DNA of 45,793 nucleotides from an uncultured Bacteroidales bacterium (GTDB taxonomy: Bacteria > Bacteroidota > Bacteroidia > Bacteroidales > Muribaculaceae), in contig CASEAQ010000018.1 in the NCBI GenBank assembly GCA_949285735.1, positions 1 to 45,793 of the forward strand. Reading direction: 5' to 3'. The notes beneath the pieces are model-generated. The model was not told the origin of the DNA and made no database searches. It saw only the letters and a list, made by a program, of their open reading frames with translations. This document shows, one piece after another, positions 9,662 to 17,913 of this stretch. Each line of letters starts with the position of its first letter. Within the stretch, counting starts at the first letter, position 1. The position numbers and the translations under genes are program-made.

Positions 9662-9731
9662 GTTAGTATAATTTTTTAAAGGTTTATGTTTTTTAGGTTA
9701 AAAAATCGAGGTTGACGACGTGGAATGTCAC

Positions 9732-9758
9732 GAACGAAACCTCAGAAACAGTTCGTTC
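9732..9758. repeat. 7-bp inverted repeat between the GH-A gene and susC
   Basis: GAACGAA at 9732-9738 and its complement at 9752-9758 flank a 13-nt loop in the 135-bp gap before susC. There is no T-run, so it is not a clear terminator. It could be an mRNA processing or stability hairpin, but chance is not excluded. Confidence 0.35.
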
Positions 9759-9796
9759 TACAAAAAACTCAATTATAAGGGAGGGGGTGCGATGGC

Positions 9797-12337
9797 TTAT
9801 TGCAACCAGATTCCGCCTATCGAAACATGGCTCTCGCTCCCCGGCTCGATGCCGCCCACTATCAAGCCCACGCGCTCAACGTCGGCAATGCTTGGCACCG
9901 CTGCCCCGTCCACCATCACCTTACGGTTAAGGAACATGGGGAATGGCTGCGGACAGATGCGAGTGTAGTCGGGAGTGAACATGCCCATGTCGGCTTCGAC
10001 CTTGCCACCATTCACCTCCACCGGACAAGTGTATGTGGCTCCTATCTTGGTCACCACCATCAGCCGCAAGCCGCGCACGTTGTTGCTGGCAGCGACCGAG
10101 ACACACAGCTTGCGCCCCTCCAAGTGCCCAGCCAACGGGGCAATGATGTCGCCCACATACTTCATGGCGACCACTTCGGCAGTGTCGCTCGACATGGTTG
10201 CCGTCAATTCGTAGCTGTCAACTGCCAACGGGGCATTTGCCGAATAGCGGCACTGGAAGCGTTGGCCGTCGGGGATGGAGGATATTTCCATTCCATCCCA
10301 GTCGGCACTTGCGGTAAGGAGAATTAACGGCGACTCCTCTCCCACGACTGGTACAGAATATTGCGCTGTTCCCATGTAGTCCCAGTCGAGAGGAGTACCA
10401 CCCTCATTCTGAGGGAATGTGACAGCTTTCCCACCCGAAAAAGCAACAATGTTGTAACTACAATCTTTTTTACCTTGTTCTATCTTCACCTTTACTTGAT
10501 ATTCATAGCGGCTCGTGCGCTCCATCTTGTAGAGCGTGTTGGTTTCGTTCCAGAACGATACTTCCGTCGGATAGACCACCACCGAATCGACATCGCCTGT
10601 CACTGTAGCCTTGATGCACAGCTCCTCGCCAGCCCATGCCGCCTTTTGCGGCTCGTGTACCACAGCCACCTGCACGGGGCGTTGCTCGGGAGCTACATAT
10701 TCGCCCACCTTGATTGCCCCATACCGCGACTCGGCACTCCATGCCAAATTGGCTGCACCATGGGCTGTGAGCAAGTATGTGCCAGGATAAACATCGAAGC
10801 TGCCACCGCTTGCGCGACCGCTACGCTTGTTCCCCTCGTTTATACCTTGATAATCGAAGTTTTCGCCGAGCGACGGCAGGTTGATGCTTATCTTTTCGTT
10901 GCAATATATAATCTCACCCACACGGCGTTTCAACGATGGTTTCTCAAATGGGTCGCAAGTGAGCACCACGTCGGGCATCACTTCGAGCCTCCAAGTGTTG
11001 CTGTCGAGGCGGTCGAGGAAATATGCGCCAGTACCCTCGTAGCCCACCACGGGCGAGCTGCCCACACCAGCCACCTGCGTCAACGCCTGCAAGTTGCGCG
11101 GGCGTGTGTCGGTGTTGTTGGTGTAGAAGAATTTGTCTTCGGCATTATATTCGCTCAGGTTCTGCACATAGCTCACGCGAAAGTTGCCAAAAATTGTGTC
11201 GTTGGGATAGCTGCCGAAGTCGGCACCGCGCTCCACTTCGTGCGCCACCATCGAGGCAATCTTCATCGCCATTGCCTTGCCGGGAGTGTAGGCAAGGTTG
11301 AGGAAGTGTGTCTGGTATTCGGTGTTCGACCACGCCATATCTATCGGGTCGTAGGCAAATTGCGTAATCCACTGGAATCCTGCCTTGCGGAAAGTGCGCA
11401 CTGTTGCCGGGTAGAGGCACGAATACAAGTTGTCGGCTGGGTCGAACTCATATATCATGCGCGCCATCTTGTCGAAACGCTTCACGTTGCTGAAGGGTAT
11501 GTTGAAGTCCTCGACGTAGGGCAGGAAATTGCCCTTGCGCTCATGCCCTGCAACCAGCCCGAGCGGATACCACTGGTAGGTAGTACCCTGTATGTCGGCA
11601 GAGAAAAAGCCCTCGATACAGTGCATGTTGTGGCTCACGTTGTAGAATACAGGTTTCTTGAAACCGCCTTGCTTCAACGCCTTCACCATGCGGTTGACGT
11701 ATGCTTTGGCTGCCTCGACATCGCCATTGTGGCAAGGCTCGTTGTTGATTTCGACGGCTATGATGCGCTCGTCGGCTGCATAGGTCTTGCCAGTGTAGCG
11801 GTTGTAGTGCGACACGAGTGCCTTCAGGTAGCGTTCCTGTATGGCGATTGCCGCAGGATCGTCGTGAATGCCGCACTTGGGGAAGTCGTAGGTGAACGCC
11901 CCGGTATCGACGTTGCGCTCGGGGTAGCCGTTACCAAAGTTGGTCTGGGCTGTAAGCACCACGCTGATGCCACGCTCCTCCATCTTGTATATAAGATAAT
12001 CAAGCAAGTCGAGGTGCTCGTTTTCAATCAGGTTGCCTTGCGCGTCCGATATTTCCACATCCCACACGTGAATGCGGAAGGCATCAAGCCCAAGACGGGA
12101 AAAGTGGTAAACATCCCGGTCGATTGCCGCCTTGCGGTCGATGCCGAGGTAGCCCAGCGCGCGATAGGCGTGGGCGAAAGGCACGGTGTAGTTAGCTCCA
12201 TAAAATGACACTTCGCTGCGGTCGTCGCTGCGGCGCATCACTCCATCTTTGTCAACAATGATGTTATAGCCACTCACTGGCATGGCAAGCACCACCATGA
12301 TGACAGTGAAAAACAGTTTACTTAATTTCTTGTACAC
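9797..12337 (-). CDS. Clan GH-A glycoside hydrolase, possible beta-galactosidase/galactanase
   Basis: The 846-aa secreted protein has a signal peptide with a KKLSKLFF n-region. I chose the GTG at 12337: an upstream TTG at 12364 would lie on the -7 promoter box, and the first ATG (12298) would cut the signal peptide. The N-terminal half is a (beta/alpha)8 barrel with YGANYTVPF and FRIHVWD. The acid/base is Glu200 in VEINNEP, and the probable nucleophile is Glu297 in MIYEFD, 97 residues later as expected for clan GH-A. The C-terminal half (about 470-846) is beta-rich and ends near SESHVSIGG. It may belong to GH147 or a GH5/GH2-like group; family assignment needs a profile search. Its place just before susC and together with GH53 suggests it trims galacto-oligosaccharides. 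Confidence 0.8.
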   Translation of the reverse strand: MYKKLSKLFFTVIMVVLAMPVSGYNIIVDKDGVMRRSDDRSEVSFYGANYTVPFAHAYRALGYLGIDRKAAIDRDVYHFSRLGLDAFRIHVWDVEISDAQGNLIENEHLDLLDYLIYKMEERGISVVLTAQTNFGNGYPERNVDTGAFTYDFPKCGIHDDPAAIAIQERYLKALVSHYNRYTGKTYAADERIIAVEINNEPCHNGDVEAAKAYVNRMVKALKQGGFKKPVFYNVSHNMHCIEGFFSADIQGTTYQWYPLGLVAGHERKGNFLPYVEDFNIPFSNVKRFDKMARMIYEFDPADNLYSCLYPATVRTFRKAGFQWITQFAYDPIDMAWSNTEYQTHFLNLAYTPGKAMAMKIASMVAHEVERGADFGSYPNDTIFGNFRVSYVQNLSEYNAEDKFFYTNNTDTRPRNLQALTQVAGVGSSPVVGYEGTGAYFLDRLDSNTWRLEVMPDVVLTCDPFEKPSLKRRVGEIIYCNEKISINLPSLGENFDYQGINEGNKRSGRASGGSFDVYPGTYLLTAHGAANLAWSAESRYGAIKVGEYVAPEQRPVQVAVVHEPQKAAWAGEELCIKATVTGDVDSVVVYPTEVSFWNETNTLYKMERTSRYEYQVKVKIEQGKKDCSYNIVAFSGGKAVTFPQNEGGTPLDWDYMGTAQYSVPVVGEESPLILLTASADWDGMEISSIPDGQRFQCRYSANAPLAVDSYELTATMSSDTAEVVAMKYVGDIIAPLAGHLEGRKLCVSVAASNNVRGLRLMVVTKIGATYTCPVEVNGGKVEADMGMFTPDYTRICPQPFPMFLNRKVMVDGAAVPSIADVERVGLIVGGIEPGSESHVSIGGIWLQ

Positions 12338-12361
12338 GGTCGTCTTGTTTTTAGGTCGTCG

Positions 12362-12369
12362 CAAAACTA
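12362..12369 (-). promoter_or_regulatory. Candidate -7 element of the PUL operon promoter
   Basis: TAGTTTTG on the minus strand fits TAnnTTTG and lies 25 nt before the GTG start. No convincing -33 box is seen, as expected for a promoter that needs an activator. The inverted repeat at 12402-12454 lies directly upstream. Confidence 0.5.
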
Positions 12370-12401
12370 ATAATACCTCGCCCCGACGACGCGTACAGAA
12401 C

Positions 12402-12454
12402 GGACAAATTAGGAAAATTTTAAGACACGTGGCAAAAAATTTCCTAATTTGTCC
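12402..12454. promoter_or_regulatory. 15-bp inverted repeat, candidate operator of the PUL regulator
   Basis: GGACAAATTAGGAAA at 12402-12416 is repeated as its exact complement at 12440-12454 around a 23-bp A/T-rich centre. It sits about 33-85 bp upstream of the candidate -7 box of the PUL operon and just after the regulator gene. That position suits an AraC-type activator dimer. A transcript hairpin closing the regulator mRNA is the alternative, but the stem is A/T-rich with no T-run. Confidence 0.5.
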
Positions 12455-12476
12455 ATTTTAGAATGTCAGACGACAT

Positions 12477-15400
12477 CTAATCGTCTGAAAAACTATGTTT
12501 TTCGGCATATTGTCGGGGTGAACACCCAAACTGTGCCGTGAAGCACTTCGAGAAGTAGGAGGTGGAGCTGAAGCCCACCATGTACATCACTTCCGACACC
12601 GTGAACTTGTGCTGCTGCAATAGCATGGCAGCCTTCTTCAGCCTTATCTGCTTGATATAATCGACAGCCGACACCCCGGTGTAATTCTTGAGCAGGCGGT
12701 AAAGCTGCTTCGACGACAAACCCAACTTGTCGCACACGTAACCGACGTTCATGTCGGGATCGGCAATGTTGTCTTCCACCACCTTCGTCACTTCGGCAAG
12801 CAACTTCTCATCGGCAGATTCCACAGCCTCCTGCTTTACGGCGGTGATACTTTCCACCCTCAGGTTGCTGCGCATCGCCTCTTTCGACTTCAGCAACTGT
12901 TCCACCCTGCCAAGCAGCATATCAGCCTCAAATGGTTTCGACATGAAGGCATCAATACCAATCTTGATGCTCTCTGCCTCGGTGAGGCGGTCGTCCTTGG
13001 CTGTGAGCAATATTATGGGCACGGCGGCGAGACGGCTGCTGCGCTTTATGCGGCGGCACATCTCCAGCCCGTCCATCACGGGCATCATCATGTCGGCAAT
13101 AATCAGGTCGGGCTGCACCGAGTTGCACACCGCCAACCCAGCCTTGCCGTTATTGGCTATGGTGCAATTATAGGTGTCTTTCAGTATGTCGCGAATGAAC
13201 GAGGCTATCCCTGCATTGTCTTCGACGATGACCACGCGCAACTTCCCTGCAACATCGGCACTGTCGCTCACAGCTTCGGACTTGGTGTCATCGACATCGC
13301 CCACGGGAATGGTTATCGTGAACACCGCCCCCACGCCCTCGGTCGAATCCACCTGTATCGTTCCGTGGTGCATCTCCACATAGGTCTTGGCAAGATACAG
13401 CCCTATGCCTGTTCCCTCTTTGTTTCCCTTGGTGGCTGACGACTGGTAGAGCCGCTGGAAGATGAGCGGCAATTCGTCTTTGGGAATACCCACGCCGTCG
13501 TCGGAAACCGCAATCACCACATCGCCCCCCTTGCGTTCCATCGACAATGCCACGGTAGCCCCGTCGCCCGAGTACTTGCAGGCGTTGGAGAGGATGTTGT
13601 TTATCACCGACTCCATCTTCACCACGTCGGCACTGACAAATATGCGTTCATCGGCACAGCTGAACACAAATTGCTTCGCCGGGAAGCTCTCGCGGTAGGT
13701 GTCGAATATGCTGCGGCAAAACTGCACCATTTCGACTTGCGAATATATGAGCATATTGTCGGGCAGCGCGTCCATGCGGTTCACTTCGAGCGCGCGGTGG
13801 ACGAGCGTGTTGAGCTTCAACGCATTCTGCTGTATCACGCCGAGGTGGCGGCGCGTTTCGGGATTCTTCTCCTCGTTGAGCATCTTGCTCAAAGGGCCTA
13901 TAATCATCGACAACGGCGTTTTCAACTCATGCGATATGTTGGTGAGAAATTCCATGCGGCTGTTGACCATCTCGAGCGTCTTTTCGCTGCGCACCCGCTC
14001 CATGCGCAACTTTATCTTGAGCCGCAAGAAATTAAGCACCCACAACACAAACAATATACCTATCAACACATAAGCCGTTATCGCCCACCACGAGGCATAC
14101 CACGCGGGCTTCACCTCTATGTCGAGCTTCCGAGTCGCCACAGGTGGCTCGGAGGCGGCATCGGCAGGGCGTATTTCGAGCACATAGTCGCCATGCCCCA
14201 TGCCCGACAACTCGATACGGTTGTCGTCGGGCGGTAGCGCAATCCATTCGTCCGACACCCCAGCCATGCGGTATTCAAACCCCTTGCGGTTGGTGGGGCT
14301 GTAATCAAAGTCAGAGAACTCCACCATTATGTGGTTTTGGTCGTGCGACAGTTCAATCCGCTCGATGTCGGCTACCGTGCCCACGTATGGCTCGCCATTG
14401 ACATACAATGCCGTCAGCGCAATCTCCCTGTGCGCTTCGTTGCGCTCGACAATCAGCGGGTCAACCACCGTCAGCTCTTCAAAGCCGCCAAGCAGCACCA
14501 TCTTCGTGGCTCGGTCGTAATATATGCTCGTGTATAGCTTGCCAGGGAGGCGCAGGTGCTGCATCTCGCCCGTCTTGGCATTCAACACCCACACGCCACG
14601 TGAGGTCGTAATCCACAAGTTGCGCCTCACAAGGCACATGGCATAAACGTCGATATCGGAAGTTCCGGGGAAAGTGTGCCGGCTCACCACCGTGTCGCAA
14701 TCGGCGACCAAAGCAAAACCATTGTGATAGCCACACCACAGACCGCCGCAGCGGCGGTCGGGAACAATATACTGTATGTAGGAATCACACACGTCGAACA
14801 CCCGTACCTCGTCGCTCCCGTCAGCCTTCTCGCCGATGTGGACAATTGCTCCCGACTTGTAAAGCGATGCCCAGCGGCTGCCATCGCGCGACATTGCCAC
14901 TTGGTTTATCATATTGTTGGGCAACTGGTTGGTACTGTTATAACTCTCCTCAGCCACACACTTGCCGCCACCCGATGCCACAAGGCGGTCGCGACCGACG
15001 GCGAGCAGTCCGCCAAGGTAAGCCCCTACCCACATTCGCCCCTTGTTGTCCTCGACGATGCCATACGCCCAGTTGGCGTTGTAAACGCCAGTGCTGTCGG
15101 TAATATCGTAATTGACAAACTGTTCCGAAATATAGTTATAGCGGTTTACGCCACCATCGGTGGCTATCCACAATTCATATTTGCTATCCTCGTAGATGCT
15201 GCGCACGCGGTTGTGCCTGAGCGGATATTCCTTGCTGTCCATCTGGTACCACTTCACCTCGCCGTTGGTAGAACGGCGTATCAGCCCGTTGGTGCCGCCA
15301 AGCCACAAGTAGCCGCGCGAGTCGCGAAAGATGGCGTAGAAACGACTGCCGTCGCTGCTCCCCGTGAGCTGGTAAATCGGCACGACGCTGAAGTCGCCTC

Positions 15401-16352
15401 CGTTGACCCACTCCGACAAGCCCGACTCGGTGCCAGCCCACAAATTGCCGTCGCGGTCAACCATCACGCTCCACACCACGTTGTTCGACAACGACGTGGC
15501 AATGCGCGAATCGTGGCGGTAACATTCCAAGCGATGTTCCGAATAGATATACAACCCATTGTCGGTGCCCACGACAAGATTGCCGTCGGCATCGGTGGCA
15601 AGCGACTTTATCGACTGCCCGTCAAACTCTGCCATGCGCGCCACCTCGCCACGCCCGTAACCCAGGCGGTAAAGCGCACCCTCGGTACCGACCCACAGGC
15701 AGTTGCGCGTCGTGTCGTCGGCAAGGGCGTTGACAAACAGGTTGTTCTTGCGCCCCTCGATGGCAGGCGACACATCGACAAATTTGCCGCCGGCGCGGTC
15801 GAAACGGCACAACCCATTGTAAGTGCCCACATACAAGTCGCCATGCTGCGTAAGCTCCACGGCATACACCGCCTGATGCGGCAGCTCGCGCGAGAAATCA
15901 TGCAGGCTGCCCGCGCTTGCGTCATACTGGTAAAGCCCCTTCAACGACCCCACCCACAACTTGTCGCCATCGAAAGCCATCGACCGCACGTCGGTTGGGA
16001 ACGCAATGCCATGCGGCACATACTGCCCCACCGACACGTCATAGACCAGCACACCGGCATCAGCCCCGGCATAGAGCAAGTCGCCGCGCATCATCAGGCA
16101 ATTGACATTGGTGTTGTTGCCAGCCTCGTTGCCCAGGTGGCGGTGCAACTGGTAGCCATCGTAGGCGAGCAAGCCCATGTTGGTACCCACCCACACCATG
16201 CCCGCGCTGTCTTGGCACAACGAGTAATACACCACACCGGCTTCGGCTTCCATATTTATGTTGACAAACGTCTTTGGTGCTTCTATCGACCGCCCGAAGG
16301 CAATGACGGGCAGCATCGACAGCATGATAATCTGTAACAGTATTCTTGGCAT
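12477..16352 (-). CDS. Hybrid two-component system regulator (HTCS) of the PUL
   Basis: The 1291-aa regulator combines sensor kinase and DNA-binding output in one chain. A signal or anchor segment is followed by two beta-propellers made of Reg_prop repeats (WVGTNMGLLAYDG, LWAGTESGLSEW, about residues 30-640). Then come a Y_Y_Y domain (about 670-745), a transmembrane helix near 752-773, HisKA with His808 in SHELKTP, a HATPase (about 880-1015, DDGVGIPKDEL), a receiver with Asp1087 in IIADMMMP, and an AraC-type HTH (about 1195-1290). The periplasmic part senses oligosaccharide and the HTH activates the adjacent operon. I chose the ATG at 16352 because the promoter at 16383-16413 lies inside any longer reading. 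Confidence 0.95.
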   Translation of the reverse strand: MPRILLQIIMLSMLPVIAFGRSIEAPKTFVNINMEAEAGVVYYSLCQDSAGMVWVGTNMGLLAYDGYQLHRHLGNEAGNNTNVNCLMMRGDLLYAGADAGVLVYDVSVGQYVPHGIAFPTDVRSMAFDGDKLWVGSLKGLYQYDASAGSLHDFSRELPHQAVYAVELTQHGDLYVGTYNGLCRFDRAGGKFVDVSPAIEGRKNNLFVNALADDTTRNCLWVGTEGALYRLGYGRGEVARMAEFDGQSIKSLATDADGNLVVGTDNGLYIYSEHRLECYRHDSRIATSLSNNVVWSVMVDRDGNLWAGTESGLSEWVNGGDFSVVPIYQLTGSSDGSRFYAIFRDSRGYLWLGGTNGLIRRSTNGEVKWYQMDSKEYPLRHNRVRSIYEDSKYELWIATDGGVNRYNYISEQFVNYDITDSTGVYNANWAYGIVEDNKGRMWVGAYLGGLLAVGRDRLVASGGGKCVAEESYNSTNQLPNNMINQVAMSRDGSRWASLYKSGAIVHIGEKADGSDEVRVFDVCDSYIQYIVPDRRCGGLWCGYHNGFALVADCDTVVSRHTFPGTSDIDVYAMCLVRRNLWITTSRGVWVLNAKTGEMQHLRLPGKLYTSIYYDRATKMVLLGGFEELTVVDPLIVERNEAHREIALTALYVNGEPYVGTVADIERIELSHDQNHIMVEFSDFDYSPTNRKGFEYRMAGVSDEWIALPPDDNRIELSGMGHGDYVLEIRPADAASEPPVATRKLDIEVKPAWYASWWAITAYVLIGILFVLWVLNFLRLKIKLRMERVRSEKTLEMVNSRMEFLTNISHELKTPLSMIIGPLSKMLNEEKNPETRRHLGVIQQNALKLNTLVHRALEVNRMDALPDNMLIYSQVEMVQFCRSIFDTYRESFPAKQFVFSCADERIFVSADVVKMESVINNILSNACKYSGDGATVALSMERKGGDVVIAVSDDGVGIPKDELPLIFQRLYQSSATKGNKEGTGIGLYLAKTYVEMHHGTIQVDSTEGVGAVFTITIPVGDVDDTKSEAVSDSADVAGKLRVVIVEDNAGIASFIRDILKDTYNCTIANNGKAGLAVCNSVQPDLIIADMMMPVMDGLEMCRRIKRSSRLAAVPIILLTAKDDRLTEAESIKIGIDAFMSKPFEADMLLGRVEQLLKSKEAMRSNLRVESITAVKQEAVESADEKLLAEVTKVVEDNIADPDMNVGYVCDKLGLSSKQLYRLLKNYTGVSAVDYIKQIRLKKAAMLLQQHKFTVSEVMYMVGFSSTSYFSKCFTAQFGCSPRQYAEKHSFSDD

Positions 16353-16382
16353 TATTTTTGGCAGGTTTATGCTTTCTTTCCA

Positions 16383-16413
16383 CAAATATAGCGAAAGTCG
16401 AGTGCAATACAAA
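16383..16413 (-). promoter_or_regulatory. Promoter P1 of the HTCS gene
   Basis: On the minus strand TTTG (16413-16410), a 19-bp spacer and TATATTTG (16390-16383) give a near-perfect promoter. Transcription should start near 16376, 24 nt before the ATG. The spacer carries CGACTTTCGC right before the -7 box. The upstream sequence can fold (GCAATACAA with TTGTATTGC across 16405-16442). Confidence 0.75.
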
Positions 16414-16463
16414 AAAAGAATTTATTCATTTTGTTGTATTGCCGAGACGCAGCCTATATTATC

Positions 16464-16495
16464 CAAATATAGCGAAAGTCGAGCGCACCGCCAAA
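16464..16495 (-). promoter_or_regulatory. Promoter P2 of the HTCS gene (tandem copy of P1)
   Basis: An 80-bp unit is repeated 81 bp upstream of P1. It keeps CTCGACTTTCGCTATATTTG exactly and has TTTG at 16495-16492 after 20 bp. The rest of the unit (A-run, TTCATTTT, CGAGAC) is also similar but diverged, so this is an old tandem duplication or two insertions of a dispersed module. Confidence 0.6.
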
Positions 16496-16596
16496 AAGAA
16501 CCCGTTCATTTTTTGCTTTACCGAGACAACCTTCATTAAACAAGCATCGCGAATAAGGCACCCACCAACCGCACACCCATTGAAGCCCCTAAGGGG

Positions 16597-16616
16597 GCGG
16601 CGGAGCCGTCCAACTT
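16597..16616 (+). repeat. Solo hairpin of the GGCGGC/GTCCAAC repeat family
   Basis: A stem GGGCGGC, loop GGA, GCCGTCC and flank AAC matches the end hairpin of the 300-bp elements at 20263 and 33899. A GCCCC-TAA-GGGGGC hairpin lies directly 5' of it. It is probably a decayed or partial copy, between the HTCS promoters and the MNT gene. Confidence 0.65.
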
Positions 16617-16702
16617 CGCGCTGCCCTTGACTTTATTTTTGTAATAACAGAGCCCATCTATACATTATGAAATACATTACGCCAAGATTCCGATTTTTTT
16701 CA

Positions 16703-16710
16703 TACCTTTG
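16703..16710 (+). promoter_or_regulatory. -7 promoter element of the MNT-HEPN-MNT cassette
   Basis: TACCTTTG matches TAnnTTTG, 16 nt before the ATG at 16727. The -33 region is not clear. Its position argues against the longer reading that would start at 16667. Confidence 0.6.
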
Positions 16711-16726
16711 TAAAAAAGGCATATTA

Positions 16727-17026
16727 ATGAAGCTGATAGAAAACAACATACAGAAGATTATAGCTTTGTGCAAGAAGCATAAAGTAAACAAACTGTTTGT
16801 ATTCGGCTCAATCCTCACCAACCGCTTCAATGACAATAGCGATGTTGACCTGGTGGTTTCGTTCAACAAGGCAGAAGTAAACGACTACTTCGACAACTAC
16901 TTTGATTTCAAATACTCCTTGGAAGAATTATTTGGCAGGGAAGTGGACCTGCTGGAAGAACAAACAATAAAAAATCCATACCTGAAAAAGACCGTTGACG
17001 CAACAAAAGCCCTAATATATGGATAA
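16727..17026 (+). CDS. MNT-domain nucleotidyltransferase, MntA-like antitoxin
   Basis: The 99-aa protein has a minimal nucleotidyltransferase fold. The catalytic motif GSX10DXD is intact: Gly27-Ser28, Asp39 and Asp41 (FGSIL, then SDVDLVV), with a third acidic residue likely in EVDLLEE near residue 77. In studied HepT-MntA pairs, MntA neutralises the HEPN toxin by adding AMP to a tyrosine beside its active site. It overlaps the next gene by 8 nt, so the two are translationally coupled. The start at 16727 is preferred because a promoter -7 box lies at 16703-16710. Low GC and A-rich codons differ from the neighbouring PUL, which suggests recent transfer. Confidence 0.85.
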   Translation: MKLIENNIQKIIALCKKHKVNKLFVFGSILTNRFNDNSDVDLVVSFNKAEVNDYFDNYFDFKYSLEELFGREVDLLEEQTIKNPYLKKTVDATKALIYG

Positions 17027-17360
17027 CTCGATAAAGAAACACCTGCAAGACATTCTGACTGCCATTGAAGAAATAGAAAGTTTCTTTGGTGACAGACCGA
17101 AGTTGTTTGACGACTTTTACAGTAATCTCTGCCTTAGACGTGCAATAGAACGGAATATTGAGATTATTGGAGAAGCGATGAATAGAATTTTAAAAACCGA
17201 CAGAAATATAGCTATCACCAATTCGCGTAAAATAGTAGATGCACGAAATTATATCATACATGGATACGACAGCTTGTCGGCAGATATACTTTGGAGTATG
17301 GTAATCAATCATTTGCCAAAGTTGAAAAATGAAGTAACCGATTTGCTAAAAAATGAGTGA
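17019..17360 (+). CDS. HEPN-domain HepT-like toxin (DUF86 type)
   Basis: The 113-aa all-helical protein carries the HepT signature RX4HXY as Arg76, His81 and Tyr83 (ARNYIIHGY). The Arg/His pair is the RNase active site in this family, and the Tyr is the residue AMPylated by MntA. The upstream helix RAIERNIEIIGEA is also typical of DUF86. It overlaps both neighbours by 8 nt (17019-17026 and 17353-17360). Toxin activity is inferred from the family, not shown here. Confidence 0.87.
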   Translation: MDNSIKKHLQDILTAIEEIESFFGDRPKLFDDFYSNLCLRRAIERNIEIIGEAMNRILKTDRNIAITNSRKIVDARNYIIHGYDSLSADILWSMVINHLPKLKNEVTDLLKNE

Positions 17361-17664
17361 GGCGACTATTGACACAGGGAAAGCCATCGAAATAGCAAAA
17401 AAATATAAAGATTTGGTCGCAGAACGGTTGCCAATAAAGGCTCTTTATCTCTATGGCTCGTACAGTAAAGGCAACTATACCGACGACAGCGACATAGATA
17501 TTGCGGTCGTAGCGGAACGCATGAGCGACAACTACTTTGAGGACACCCCTTTATTGTGGAAGCTGAAACGCAAGATAAGCAATCTCATAGAGCCAATTTT
17601 GCTCACGGAAGACGCAAACAACCCTCTATACGCCGATATTCTCAAAACGGGAATACTGATATAA
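17353..17664 (+). CDS. Second MNT-domain nucleotidyltransferase of the cassette
   Basis: The 103-aa protein has its own intact GSX10DXD: Gly35-Ser36, Asp47 and Asp49 (YGSYSKG, then DSDIDIAVV). It differs clearly from the first MNT protein, so it is not a recent duplicate; GSYSKG resembles the KNTase/MNT group that often pairs with HEPN proteins of another type. It overlaps the HEPN gene by 8 nt. It could be a second antitoxin, the true partner of this HEPN, or the remnant of a second pair that lost its HEPN gene. A partial repeat element follows at once. Confidence 0.8.
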   Translation: MSEATIDTGKAIEIAKKYKDLVAERLPIKALYLYGSYSKGNYTDDSDIDIAVVAERMSDNYFEDTPLLWKLKRKISNLIEPILLTEDANNPLYADILKTGILI

Positions 17665-17698
17665 TCGCAACAGCACACGGCTCTTTCATTTAAAGTTT

Positions 17699-17793
17699 GT
17701 GGCGGTAGAGCCGTACAACTATCGGTAACCTACGGAAACGTATTCCTTCCCCCAGATAGAGGGGTTACTAAAAATTGGACGGCTTCGCCGCCC
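17699..17793. repeat. Partial copy of the palindromic repeat element
   Basis: A degraded left hairpin (GGCGGTAGAGCCGTACAAC from 17701) and an intact right hairpin (17775-17793, inverted) face each other about 55 bp apart, with GGTAACC and GGGGTTACT spacers that match the longer elements. The preceding GGCTCTTTCATT (17672 on) also occurs left of the element at 20263. It looks like a deletion derivative lacking the central CCTC hairpins. Confidence 0.6.
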
Positions 17794-17913
17794 CCCATTG
17801 GCACTGCATTACGAAACCCTCCGTCATCACACTTTCAATGAACGGGGCGTGCTACTCAATACCACCCCGAAATCAAAAACAAAGCATTTTCCAGAAAATT
17901 AATGCGCTCTGCC

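Noticed and set aside
7133-9679. 848-codon open frame antisense to susC, and similar long antisense frames opposite susD (5173-6651), the GH-A gene (10361-12208), the HTCS gene (14676-16337) and ilvD (31852-33174)
   Set aside because: They mirror strong sense genes. Their translations are rich in Val, Arg, His and Ala with no domains. They arise because the sense codons avoid the antisense stop triplets, so they are shadows.
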